This document shows positions 49,329-57,985 of a stretch of DNA of 64,000 nucleotides, piece by piece. Origin of the DNA: Erysipelothrix tonsillarum DSM 14972 (GTDB lineage Bacteria > Bacillota_I > Bacilli_A > Erysipelotrichales > Erysipelotrichaceae); NCBI RefSeq assembly GCF_000373785.1, contig NZ_KB892379.1, forward strand, positions 149,916 to 213,915, in the 5' to 3' direction. Both the position numbers and the translations under genes were made by a program. The notes below the pieces were generated by a model. The model had not been told where the DNA came from, did not search any database, and saw nothing but the letters and a program-made list of their open reading frames with translations. The number at the start of each line of letters is the position of its first letter. Within the stretch, counting starts at the first letter, position 1.

Positions 49329-50606
49329 ATGAATAAAATAGGAGAGTTTTTAGAAGAAAAAGTTTTACCAGTTGCTGCAAAGCTATCTAGTAATAAATTT
49401 TTAATTGCGATTCGTGATGGTATTACACTTTCAATGCCATTAATCATTATCGGTTCTATTTTTATGGTTATTGCAAGTTTCCCAGTACCGGGATGGGAAG
49501 CATGGTTAGGGGATATTGGTGTTGCTGGATACCTTTGGAAAGGTGTTGACAGTAGCTTTGGTTTAGTAGGATTAATTTCTGCATTTGGGATTGCTTATAG
49601 TATCGCAGATCAACATGATACAGATGGAATCTCAGCCGGAATTATTGCCTTATCCGCATTTATTGTTGTCACACCATTTGTTAAAGGGGAAACAGGTGCG
49701 GGACTCACAATCGGATTGATCGGTGCACGCGGACTCTTTGTCGCTATCATACTTGCATTAATCAGTGGGCTTATCTATCAATGGTTTATTAATCATAAAA
49801 TCGAAATTAAAATGCCCGATACGGTGCCACCGGCAGTTGCTAAAAGTTTCAGTGCAATTATTCCAGGTGCCGTTATTATCACAATGTGGTTAACGATCTT
49901 TGGATTACTTGATAAATTTGGTTTACCAAACTTACATGATATTGCAGCCGTTGTTCTTGGAAAACCGTTTGGATTATTAGGAAATAATATTTTCGGAACC
50001 TTAATAGTTGTCGCATTTAACAGTATTTTCTGGTTCTTAGGAATTCATGGTGGACATGTTGTTAACTCAATTATGAAGCCAATTTGGATTACAAACTTAG
50101 ATGCAAACCGTGTTGCATACCAAGCTGGTGAAACATTGCAACATATTATTACGGAACCATTTATGGATAACTTTGTATACATCGGTGGTGGTGGAGCTAC
50201 CATTGGTCTAGTCCTTGCAATTGCATACTACGCACGTAAGAAAAATACAAGTTTACGCACTAAAGCACTTGCTCCAATTACCGTTGTACCTGGACTCTTT
50301 AACATCAATGAACCTACAATGTTTGGTATTCCAGTCGTTCTTAACTTACTACTTCTTGTACCATTTATTCTAGCACCAATGGTTAATGCGTTAATTACAT
50401 ACTTTGCCATGGCTTCAGGTCTTGTTCCATTAACACGTACTGTTGCAACATGGACAATGCCACCCGTAATCAGTGGTTTCTTAACAACAGGTAGTGTACG
50501 TGGATCGCTCTTACAAATTATCCTTATCGCTATCGATATCCTGTTATACTTACCATTCTTTGCAATGGTTGAAAAAGGATTCAAAGCAGAAGAAACGGCA
50601 GAATAG
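49329..50606 (+). CDS. PTS EIIC component, lactose/cellobiose family
   Basis: 425 residues with about ten membrane helices. The N-terminus (IRDGITLSMPLIIIGSIFMV), the WFLGIHGGHVVNSIMKP segment and the FNINEPTMFGIPVVLN block with conserved Glu are typical of CelB-type permeases. It would take up a beta-linked disaccharide with phosphorylation. No EIIA or EIIB gene is adjacent, so those parts must come from elsewhere. Forms a probable operon with the next two genes, ending in a beta-glucanase, which fits a beta-glucan breakdown product as substrate. Confidence 0.92.
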   Translation: MNKIGEFLEEKVLPVAAKLSSNKFLIAIRDGITLSMPLIIIGSIFMVIASFPVPGWEAWLGDIGVAGYLWKGVDSSFGLVGLISAFGIAYSIADQHDTDGISAGIIALSAFIVVTPFVKGETGAGLTIGLIGARGLFVAIILALISGLIYQWFINHKIEIKMPDTVPPAVAKSFSAIIPGAVIITMWLTIFGLLDKFGLPNLHDIAAVVLGKPFGLLGNNIFGTLIVVAFNSIFWFLGIHGGHVVNSIMKPIWITNLDANRVAYQAGETLQHIITEPFMDNFVYIGGGGATIGLVLAIAYYARKKNTSLRTKALAPITVVPGLFNINEPTMFGIPVVLNLLLLVPFILAPMVNALITYFAMASGLVPLTRTVATWTMPPVISGFLTTGSVRGSLLQIILIAIDILLYLPFFAMVEKGFKAEETAE

Positions 50607-50632
50607 TAATATATTATAGAAAGTGTGACATA

Positions 50633-51529
50633 ATGAAACGATTAATTAGTGCAAATACCAGTGATATTTTAGATATGACTGCTGAAGAACTTAAACAAAG
50701 TATTAAAGCGAGTGAGGGACGCGTAGTTTTATCGGAAAACTACGCAGCTCGCGAAAGCTTTGTAGGGGATATTAGTAACTCTGAGATTGCGCGTGCATGT
50801 GGTGCAGATTTAATTTTACTCAATGGGGTTGATGTGTTTAATCCGGATTTATTTGCAATCGAATGTAAAGAAAAAAACTTTGTAGATGAACTCCATAGGT
50901 TGGTTGGTGTACCGATAGGTGTTAACCTTGAACCTATCGATCAAAATGCGGAAATGACAGAATCACGTTTTGAAATAACTTTAGGACGTCAAGCTACGGT
51001 TGAAACGATTCAAGAAATTGAGCGTTTGAATTTTGATTTTGTTTGCTTTACCGGAAACCCTGGAACAGGCGTTACCAATGAAGCAATTGCATCAACCATT
51101 TCGCTTGCGAAAGAAATGTTTTCAGGTCTGATTATTGCGGGAAAAATGCATGGAGCCGGAGTTGTCGGCCCAATTATTGATTTGGAAACGGTCGAAATAT
51201 TTATCAATGCAGGTGCCGATATTATTCTCGTCCCAGCTGTTGGAACTGTTCCAGGCTTTGATGCTGAGGCTTTGAAAGCAATCGTGCAATTTGCACATGA
51301 ACGCGATACTTTGGTTATGAGCGCTATTGGTACCAGTCAAGAAGGATCGACACCGGAAATAATTGCGCAAATTTCAATTCAAAATAAAATTTGCGGCGTG
51401 GATATCCATCATATTGGTGATGCTGGGTATGCTGGTCTTGCTCCCGTAGAAAATATCTTTGCAATCGGGCAAGCGATTCGTGGAATACGACACACCCTCT
51501 CATCATGTGCCCGTTCAGTAAATCGTTAA
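50633..51529 (+). CDS. Conserved TIM-barrel-like protein of PTS loci, function unknown
   Basis: 298 residues. The sequence alternates beta strands and helices (DLILLNGVDVFNPD, PIGVNLEPI, FVCFTGNPGTGV, IIAGKMHGAGV, IILVPAVGTVPG, VMSAIGTSQEG), the pattern of a TIM barrel. I remember close relatives beside beta-glucoside PTS genes in Listeria and streptococci, annotated only as conserved hypothetical. An enzymatic role in sugar-phosphate or aldol chemistry is possible but not shown. It lies 26 bases after the PTS gene and 24 bases before the GH16 gene. Confidence 0.7.
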   Translation: MKRLISANTSDILDMTAEELKQSIKASEGRVVLSENYAARESFVGDISNSEIARACGADLILLNGVDVFNPDLFAIECKEKNFVDELHRLVGVPIGVNLEPIDQNAEMTESRFEITLGRQATVETIQEIERLNFDFVCFTGNPGTGVTNEAIASTISLAKEMFSGLIIAGKMHGAGVVGPIIDLETVEIFINAGADIILVPAVGTVPGFDAEALKAIVQFAHERDTLVMSAIGTSQEGSTPEIIAQISIQNKICGVDIHHIGDAGYAGLAPVENIFAIGQAIRGIRHTLSSCARSVNR

Positions 51530-51553
51530 AAAACATTTATAAAGGAGCTTAAA

Positions 51554-53686
51554 ATGCGTAAAGGTTTAAACACTATCGTTACAGTATTGATGGTATTAGC
51601 TTTATCCATGACGTCTATTTCAGCACTTGAAAAAGATGTTGTGAATGTTATAAAAGATGGGGATTTTGAACAAGGGGGTACTGCTTGGACCCTGCGTAAT
51701 AAAGGAGAAGTCCAAAATAAAATAACTTATGATGGTAACTATGCAGGGGTAGTACCAAATACTGCAATTTCCGGAAACTTTGCGAATGGATTTATAGGTC
51801 AAGTAATCAAACTTGAACCCAATACGAAATACCATGTTAGTGCTTATGCAAAAGTTGATGTTAAAGGTGCGGATGCCATTTTTACTGGTAGATTTTGGTC
51901 TAATAACGAACAAGGTGCTGTGATTACTTTGGATAATGGACAAACCGTTGATCAAGCAGTTACATCGACAGAATGGCAAAAAGTTAGTTATACATTTAAT
52001 TCAGGAACCCACGAAGAGGCGTTAATTCAACTTGTTAAGTGGTCTGAAAAGGAAGAAACAAAACAATCAAATGCTTATATTGATCAGGTTTTGGTAACGA
52101 GAGAGACTCTGCCTCAAGCAGATCAACCTAAACAAGTTTTTACAGAAGTTTGGCGTGATGATTTCGATCAAGAAACGTTAAACATGAAGGACTGGGATTA
52201 TGAATTGGGGTCAATACGAGGCATCGAACAACAACACTATGTAAACAATCCTGAGAATGTTTTCATACGTGATGGGAATCTTGTCTTACGTGCAACAGAT
52301 CGTGATGTTGATGACCAATACCTTCATCCACGCGATGCATCTCGAAATGTTATCTATAATTCAGGAAGCATCCGAACTCATGGGAAACGTGAATTCTTAT
52401 ACGGTAAGCTTGAAATTCGTGCTAAACTTCCAAAAGGAAGGGGCGCTTTCCCTGCTTTTTGGACCTTGGGTGCGGATTTTACGTTAGATGGTAAAATTAA
52501 ATCAGAACAAGGTCGTGGATGGCCAAGTACCGGTGAAATTGATATTATGGAATTAATCGGTGAAGATCGTGATGGGACCCATGGCAACCGTACTGTTTAC
52601 CAAACAGTACATTACGGACCAACTGAAGATCATGTTGGTCGCTTCTCTGGAAACGGAACGGCTCACACCATTCCTCAAGGTAATTTTAATGATGAATTTC
52701 ATACCTTTGCGTTGAATTGGACTGAAGATGCATTGGAATGGTTTGTAGACGATGAAATCGTTCGTACTGTACCTTATGGTCAAGATCCAATTGCTAAAGA
52801 AATCTTTAATAAGCCACAATACATTCAACTTAATCTCGCAATGGGTGGGGCTTGGCCAGGACCTGTTGGTGAAAATCTTTCGGGTACGGAATTTGTGATT
52901 GATTCGGTATCCTATCAACAAACTGAAGCGCAAGCACAAGCTGCACAAGTTTATTATGCAAGAGCACCGAAACTTGATGGTGTGAAACCTCTATCGATGA
53001 TGCAAGGCGGCAGCTTAAATCCTCTTGAAGGGATTACAACGATTGAAGGTTATGATTTGGACTTCTCGATAGAGGATACGCCGATGTTTAATCCAAGTGG
53101 TGGTAATTCAAATGTGAGATTGCTTGTTCAAGGTATGGATGAAGCTGCCTTAATATCCGAATTACCTGAGGGAACGTATAATATACATTATAGCGCAACG
53201 CCTCAAGGTATTGATTTAACTCAAGATATGAGTACACCGGTTGCACGTCAAGCAACAACACTTCTGATTTCGAAACAAGTATTTCCGGATGCGTATAAAC
53301 TTAAAATTGAAAAAGGACAAGCTTTAGCCTCTCTAGCTTTACCAACAGGATGGACATGGAAGACACCCGAAACACTTGTTCAAGAAGCAGGAATGTTTAC
53401 AGTAATATTTGGAGTTCATCAGGATGAACACAGTGTTCCGGTTACAATTCAAGAAGCGGTGGGAACACCGATTGAAGTGGGTGCGCCTTCAAAAGTACTT
53501 AGTGAGAAGAAAATAAAAGAAATTAACCAAAAAGAAATGAATCAAAAAGAAATGAATCAAAAAGAAAAAACATTACCAAATACAGGGCAGTACACATCGA
53601 GCTTCGCAATGGTGTCTGCGCTTTTACTAACATGTATTGGATATGTCATTATGAGATTGAATAAAGAATCAAAAGAAAACGAATAA
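51554..53686 (+). CDS. Sortase-anchored GH16 beta-glucanase
   Basis: 710 residues. Signal peptide (1-24, ending SISA) is followed by a CBM4/9-like carbohydrate-binding module (about 30-190). The GH16 domain (about 195-460) has the catalytic EIDIME motif: nucleophile Glu328, Asp330, acid/base Glu333. The loop with the extra residue is the laminarinase type. The C-terminal region (about 480-650) has bacterial Ig-like repeats, then three NQKEM-type repeats and the sorting signal LPNTG at 674-678 with a hydrophobic helix. Probably cleaves beta-1,3-glucan outside the cell and supplies the PTS encoded upstream. The substrate could also be mixed-linkage glucan. Confidence 0.92.
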   Translation: MRKGLNTIVTVLMVLALSMTSISALEKDVVNVIKDGDFEQGGTAWTLRNKGEVQNKITYDGNYAGVVPNTAISGNFANGFIGQVIKLEPNTKYHVSAYAKVDVKGADAIFTGRFWSNNEQGAVITLDNGQTVDQAVTSTEWQKVSYTFNSGTHEEALIQLVKWSEKEETKQSNAYIDQVLVTRETLPQADQPKQVFTEVWRDDFDQETLNMKDWDYELGSIRGIEQQHYVNNPENVFIRDGNLVLRATDRDVDDQYLHPRDASRNVIYNSGSIRTHGKREFLYGKLEIRAKLPKGRGAFPAFWTLGADFTLDGKIKSEQGRGWPSTGEIDIMELIGEDRDGTHGNRTVYQTVHYGPTEDHVGRFSGNGTAHTIPQGNFNDEFHTFALNWTEDALEWFVDDEIVRTVPYGQDPIAKEIFNKPQYIQLNLAMGGAWPGPVGENLSGTEFVIDSVSYQQTEAQAQAAQVYYARAPKLDGVKPLSMMQGGSLNPLEGITTIEGYDLDFSIEDTPMFNPSGGNSNVRLLVQGMDEAALISELPEGTYNIHYSATPQGIDLTQDMSTPVARQATTLLISKQVFPDAYKLKIEKGQALASLALPTGWTWKTPETLVQEAGMFTVIFGVHQDEHSVPVTIQEAVGTPIEVGAPSKVLSEKKIKEINQKEMNQKEMNQKEKTLPNTGQYTSSFAMVSALLLTCIGYVIMRLNKESKENE
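53525..53569 (+). repeat. Tandem 15-base repeats in the GH16 gene
   Basis: Three units of AAYCAAAAAGAAATG (the last imperfect) encode NQKEM in the stalk before the cell-wall anchor. A degenerate fourth unit lies upstream (53510-53524). In-frame copy changes would alter stalk length. Confidence 0.75.
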
Positions 53687-53700
53687 ATAAGGAACTATTG

Positions 53701-53733
53701 AAAGGCTGTTGACACATGTTGACAGCCTTTTTT
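53701..53733 (+). terminator. Terminator of the PTS-GH16 operon
   Basis: AAAGGCTGT and ACAGCCTTT form a perfect 9-bp stem with a T-run. Confidence 0.88.
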
Positions 53734-53801
53734 ATAGCGCGGACGGCTAAATTAAAAAAAGAGCTAATAAACTGTAAGTTCATCAACACTTTCTAAAATA
53801 A

Positions 53802-54929
53802 TTATTTTGCTAAACACGTTTTCGTGTATGCAGAGATGATTTCAAGTCCTTTTTTAAGAGCTTCTGTTTCATATGCATAACCAACTCGAATATATCCTTC
53901 CATATCCATAGCACTACCTGGTAACACTAAAACGCCTGTATCGTTTAGAAGGTTTACACAGAAGTCATGGGAAGGAAGATCGAAGTTCATTTTAATAAAA
54001 GCTGTGGTGCCTCCCTTAGGTGGAATGATATCATAGTTATCATCATGTGCTACCCAGTCCGTCAAAATCTTTACATTTTCACGTACGATTTTTAAATTTC
54101 GTTCAAAAATCAGAGATTTATTTTGAAGGGCAAGGGTTGCAAAGTAATCATCAATGACACCACAACTAATCGTGTCATAGTCCCGGTGGATTAACACTTC
54201 TTGAATTACTGCATCCGGTGCAGCGATCCAGCCCAGGCGTATTCCTGCTAAACTAAACGTTTTGGACATACTGGAGGTACTGATGCCTTTATCATATAGA
54301 TCAATAATTGAAGTGGTAAGATTATTTCCTTCATGTGTTAAACCGCGATAAACCTCATCACAAAGGATATAACTTCCGTAGGGTTTCACAATATCCACGA
54401 TGGCTTGAAGGTATGTTTCATCCATCACGGCACCAGTAGGATTATTGGGATTGTTGATGCACACAAGTTTAATGTTCGGGTTCATCATCGTTTTCAATAC
54501 ATCAAGATTGGGGAGGAATTTGTCCTCATAGGTTAAAGGCAATAAGTGCACGGTTGCGCCAATTGACTCAGGAATTGAATAAAGTTGTTGGTAAGTTGGG
54601 ATGACACTAATAATCTCATCTCCGGGTTCCACAATCGCATTAAGCACCATATTATTAGCACCAATTGCTCCATGAGTAGGAACAATATTATGAATGGAAA
54701 GATTATTATAGAGCGATGCGATTCCTTCGAGAAGAGCTTGACTGCCTTCTATATCACCATAACTCAGCCGTTTTTCGAGTAAGGTTTGAATCATGGCTTC
54801 TTTATCTCCTAAGAAATCAAGGAATTCTTCAACATAGAAGGACGAAACACACGTTTCTGCTAGATTGTAAACGGCTTGTGTTTCATACTTGTTCATATAA
54901 ATTTCCACTCCAAAGTCTTTTATTTTCAT
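53802..54929 (-). CDS. Class I/II pyridoxal-phosphate aminotransferase
   Basis: 375 residues of fold type I. Visible blocks are YGDIEGSQALLEGIA, GAIGANNMVLNA, INNPNNPTGAVM, ILCDEVYRGL, and the PLP-Lys motif SSMSKTFSLAGIRLGW. The C-terminal Arg is in GYIRVGYAY. Probably a cytoplasmic amino acid aminotransferase, with its substrate unknown. Its start overlaps the stop of an ornithine cyclodeaminase-family gene by one base, so the two are coupled. This pairing suggests an amino acid degradation or interconversion route. Confidence 0.9.
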   Translation of the reverse strand: MKIKDFGVEIYMNKYETQAVYNLAETCVSSFYVEEFLDFLGDKEAMIQTLLEKRLSYGDIEGSQALLEGIASLYNNLSIHNIVPTHGAIGANNMVLNAIVEPGDEIISVIPTYQQLYSIPESIGATVHLLPLTYEDKFLPNLDVLKTMMNPNIKLVCINNPNNPTGAVMDETYLQAIVDIVKPYGSYILCDEVYRGLTHEGNNLTTSIIDLYDKGISTSSMSKTFSLAGIRLGWIAAPDAVIQEVLIHRDYDTISCGVIDDYFATLALQNKSLIFERNLKIVRENVKILTDWVAHDDNYDIIPPKGGTTAFIKMNFDLPSHDFCVNLLNDTGVLVLPGSAMDMEGYIRVGYAYETEALKKGLEIISAYTKTCLAK

Positions 54930-55984
54930 TAAATATCTCCTTTTTGACCGACGTTCATCAACTCGGCTTGTTCCAATGCAGTAGTTGCAACGATAAGATC
55001 TTGAAGGGCAATACCGGTTGAATCAAAGACGGTGATGTCGTCATGAGATTGACGTCCTAAGACATCGCCTGCTATGACCGCACCGATTTCAGTTGTTACG
55101 TCTTCTTTTTTGAGAATGTTTTCTTTTAATGCAGTTTCAATTTCACCGACATTCAAGGCTTGTCCAATATCATCAACAACAAGGGTACATGCCCCAAAAA
55201 TCGTTTCGTCGATTTCTTGTTTTCCCGACATATCCGAACCCATACAGCTGAAGTGGGTTCCTTTTTGTACCCATTCTTTTTGGATCAGTGCCTTACGAGA
55301 AGGTGTTGCAGTTACAATAATGTGAGCGGAGCGAACGGCTTGTTCGAGATTATCGATTGGTGTAAAGGTTACATCAAAACGTTCTTGAAGTAATTTATAA
55401 TTTGCGGAATTAAAGTCATATTTACTGAGAAATTCAGTGTTGAGAATATCAGAAATTGAAGATACAAATGCATCGGCATGTTCAAGCCCCATTGGATCAT
55501 AGACCATGATTTCTTCGAGTTGTGGAAGCGATGCGAGATGGGCGGCAACTTGGTAACGTGATTGGTGTCCCGTACCGACCAATAAGAGCTTGGTAGCATC
55601 CTTATTTGCAAGGTGCTTGGAACCAATTGCTCCAGCAGCACCAGTACGAATCCCCGTAATGTAATCGCCATTTACGATTCCTTTGAGCATTCCAGTTTCA
55701 AGATCATAAAGTGAAATGATTCCGGTAAGAGTTGGTAATCCCTTTGCGGCATTATCTCCAAACCAAGCAACCATTTTTGAACCAAAGACATGTCGTTCAG
55801 TAAGTGTGCCAGATTTAATATCCATATCGGCCACACCCGGATTAAATTCATGGAAAATCATTGGCATCAATGTGCCACTTCCGTGATGCTTCATCAAATA
55901 GACTTGTTCGATATCATTAATTACAGAGAGAAGATCCACAACATGTTGTGTATGTTCTCTACTAAGAATTGTAAATTTTGTCAT
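54929..55984 (-). CDS. Ornithine cyclodeaminase/mu-crystallin family enzyme
   Basis: 351 residues. The Rossmann segment is LLLVGTGHQSRYQVAAHL, and the substrate part includes VNGDYITGIRTGAAGAIGSKHL. Family members are NAD-dependent ornithine cyclodeaminases, alanine dehydrogenases or ketimine reductases. ATG 55984 follows GAGGTG. Its partner is the overlapping aminotransferase. A palindrome (56040-56052) and a PucR-type regulator gene lie directly upstream. Confidence 0.87.
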   Translation of the reverse strand: MTKFTILSREHTQHVVDLLSVINDIEQVYLMKHHGSGTLMPMIFHEFNPGVADMDIKSGTLTERHVFGSKMVAWFGDNAAKGLPTLTGIISLYDLETGMLKGIVNGDYITGIRTGAAGAIGSKHLANKDATKLLLVGTGHQSRYQVAAHLASLPQLEEIMVYDPMGLEHADAFVSSISDILNTEFLSKYDFNSANYKLLQERFDVTFTPIDNLEQAVRSAHIIVTATPSRKALIQKEWVQKGTHFSCMGSDMSGKQEIDETIFGACTLVVDDIGQALNVGEIETALKENILKKEDVTTEIGAVIAGDVLGRQSHDDITVFDSTGIALQDLIVATTALEQAELMNVGQKGDI

Positions 55985-56039
55985 AATACACCTCTTTCTA
56001 GTTGCATTATAACAAAATCTCTTTTGAATAAATTTCAAG

Positions 56040-56052
56040 ATATCCTGGATAT
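56040..56052. promoter_or_regulatory. Palindrome upstream of the cyclodeaminase gene
   Basis: ATATCC-T-GGATAT, a perfect 13-base palindrome with a further GGATA copy nearby. It lies 55 bases before the start codon and just past the PucR-type regulator gene. Possible operator for that regulator. Confidence 0.42.
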
Positions 56053-56063
56053 TTTTGGATAAA

Positions 56064-57185
56064 TTATAATCCAAGCTGTTTCAATTGAAGATAATTAAAG
56101 CTAATAGAAATCAGTGTTTGAAAATCGTGGTTTGAAAGGTCCGGATACATATCTTGATGGAATTTATGAATACGATAGCGAATTGTATTTGCGTGTTGAT
56201 GAAGCTTGACTGCAGTTTTTTCAATGCTAAACTCAGCGTTAAAATAGGTTTTTAAGGTTAGTGCGTATTCTGTATTTAAGTCAAAATCGTGTTGGTTTAA
56301 TGAATCAATAAAATTTTGTGCAACAACACTGACAATCGGGTCGTGGGTAATGTGCGTGTACAAACGATTAAGGGGCATATTCTTAAATGATGTAATGGGT
56401 TGTTCCCCCACCATACAAGCATAATAAGCTTCACGTATTGTATGCTGTAACCCAGAACAACTTAAAGTTCCTTGTGCACTTCCGATTTTTAAAGGGTGTT
56501 CATACTCCAATTGTTGTAAGATTTTTTGTAACGTTTTTAAAAATACATTTTCACTTAGGTGATCATAGGTCATAATACAAAGCAAACCCGTTTTAAAATA
56601 ACTAAAATAGGCTTCTTTAATGTTACGTATTTTTTTTATAATGCGGTGTTCCTGCTGTGGTTCGATATGATCTAGATACAAAATGCTTACGCAGCCTTCA
56701 CCTTTGAGTTTAAGCTCTTGGTAGAGTTTTAGAGCTTGCTCATAACTTTTTGTTTCGATAAATTGTTCCAATGTGTATTGTGAACTTGAAATTAAAGCAT
56801 TGTTCTGCAGTAATTCACGAATCGAAAAGATGATATCTTCCATATAGATAGACTTATCGTGAAAAAGTACGGGAAAGTGATGTTGCTCACAAAAACGTTG
56901 TGTATCCGGTCGTAAGGAATCAAAGTATACTGATTTAATAGCCAGACATCCGACTTTCTTTTCCGCCATTATACGAATTATTTGATCCAATTTGTCATAA
57001 TCGTCCTTAGCAAAATAGGCACTGGTTAGAATAAAGTCACCTTCAAAGAAATCATCTGTTTGGTCTAAATCAAATTCGTAGTCGAAAATACCAACGGAAG
57101 TGATGATGTTATTATCCGCGTGACTATGTAGCGAAGTTGTGCGAAAACAGTCTAGCTGTAAAATATCTTTTACGGTTATTCCCAT
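56064..57185 (-). CDS. PucR-family transcriptional regulator
   Basis: 373 residues. The N-terminal PucR domain (ITVKDILQLDCF, GDFILTSAYFAKDD, EKKVGCLAIKSVYFD) and the C-terminal helix-turn-helix (EKTAVKLHQHANTIRYRIHKF) are complete. PucR proteins control purine, GABA or amino acid catabolism in response to nitrogen supply. Target here is probably the cyclodeaminase-aminotransferase pair 80 bases downstream. Starts 17 bases after the YesN-type regulator, so it may also be the tail of the ABC/two-component operon. Confidence 0.88.
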   Translation of the reverse strand: MGITVKDILQLDCFRTTSLHSHADNNIITSVGIFDYEFDLDQTDDFFEGDFILTSAYFAKDDYDKLDQIIRIMAEKKVGCLAIKSVYFDSLRPDTQRFCEQHHFPVLFHDKSIYMEDIIFSIRELLQNNALISSSQYTLEQFIETKSYEQALKLYQELKLKGEGCVSILYLDHIEPQQEHRIIKKIRNIKEAYFSYFKTGLLCIMTYDHLSENVFLKTLQKILQQLEYEHPLKIGSAQGTLSCSGLQHTIREAYYACMVGEQPITSFKNMPLNRLYTHITHDPIVSVVAQNFIDSLNQHDFDLNTEYALTLKTYFNAEFSIEKTAVKLHQHANTIRYRIHKFHQDMYPDLSNHDFQTLISISFNYLQLKQLGL

Positions 57186-57202
57186 ATTGAAAACCTCCTG
57201 GT

Positions 57203-57985
57203 TTACAAAATTCTTTTTGAGTGACGCAAATAGTGCGTTTCTACAATTTTAGGGGGCACCCCGACAATCTTTTTAAATACAGAATTAAAATATTTATAAT
57301 CGCTAAATCCGGTCATTTCTGATATTTCATAGAGATGATATTGGAGTGTTTTAATGTAGTCAATCGCTCGCTGGATTCGATATTTATTAAGGTATTCATT
57401 AAAACTACATCCTAATTCACGTTGAAAGCGATTGTTAAGCGAGGTTGTGCTTTTGTTTGTAAGTGCAACTAAGTCTTGCAATACTATTTTGGAATTAATA
57501 TTATCTTTAATATAAACGAGACATTGATTAAGACTCATGGAGTCTACAGGTTGGTAAATATTTAAAACATCAAATTGATCATCTTGATTTGCACTAATCG
57601 TAGTAAACGCTTGTCGTATCGATAAGTCCTTTTTAGCGTGGATAATTGCTTGAACTAACTTTTGATGGTCTACAGGTTTTAAAACATACTCACTGACACC
57701 AAATGCAATTGCTTTTTGCGCATATTCAAATTCTGAATATCCGCTAACAACGATAATACTATAAGTATCTTTGGGCAGCAATTCGAGTAATTCTATACCA
57801 TCCATTATCGGCATATTTATATCAAGAATAATAATTTGGGGGCTTAATTTTTCAATTAATTTTAGGCCTTCTTGACCGTTTGAGGCTTCTCCAACAACTT
57901 CACAGTCTAGATGAGCCCAATCGACGGAGGCAATTAATCCTTTACGAATGATTGCTTCATCTTCAATCACGCAAACTCTTATCAT
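57203..57985 (-). CDS. YesN-type response regulator with AraC DNA-binding domain
   Basis: 260 residues. The receiver domain has acidic IEDE, phospho-acceptor Asp in ILDINMPIMDG and Lys in VLKPVDHQ. The C-terminal AraC-type double helix-turn-helix includes FSDYKYFNSVFKKIVGVPP. Such regulators usually control sugar or sugar-phosphate transporters encoded next to them. Overlaps the sensor kinase gene by 23 bases. Likely regulates the Fbp/Afu-type importer upstream. Confidence 0.93.
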   Translation of the reverse strand: MIRVCVIEDEAIIRKGLIASVDWAHLDCEVVGEASNGQEGLKLIEKLSPQIIILDINMPIMDGIELLELLPKDTYSIIVVSGYSEFEYAQKAIAFGVSEYVLKPVDHQKLVQAIIHAKKDLSIRQAFTTISANQDDQFDVLNIYQPVDSMSLNQCLVYIKDNINSKIVLQDLVALTNKSTTSLNNRFQRELGCSFNEYLNKYRIQRAIDYIKTLQYHLYEISEMTGFSDYKYFNSVFKKIVGVPPKIVETHYLRHSKRIL

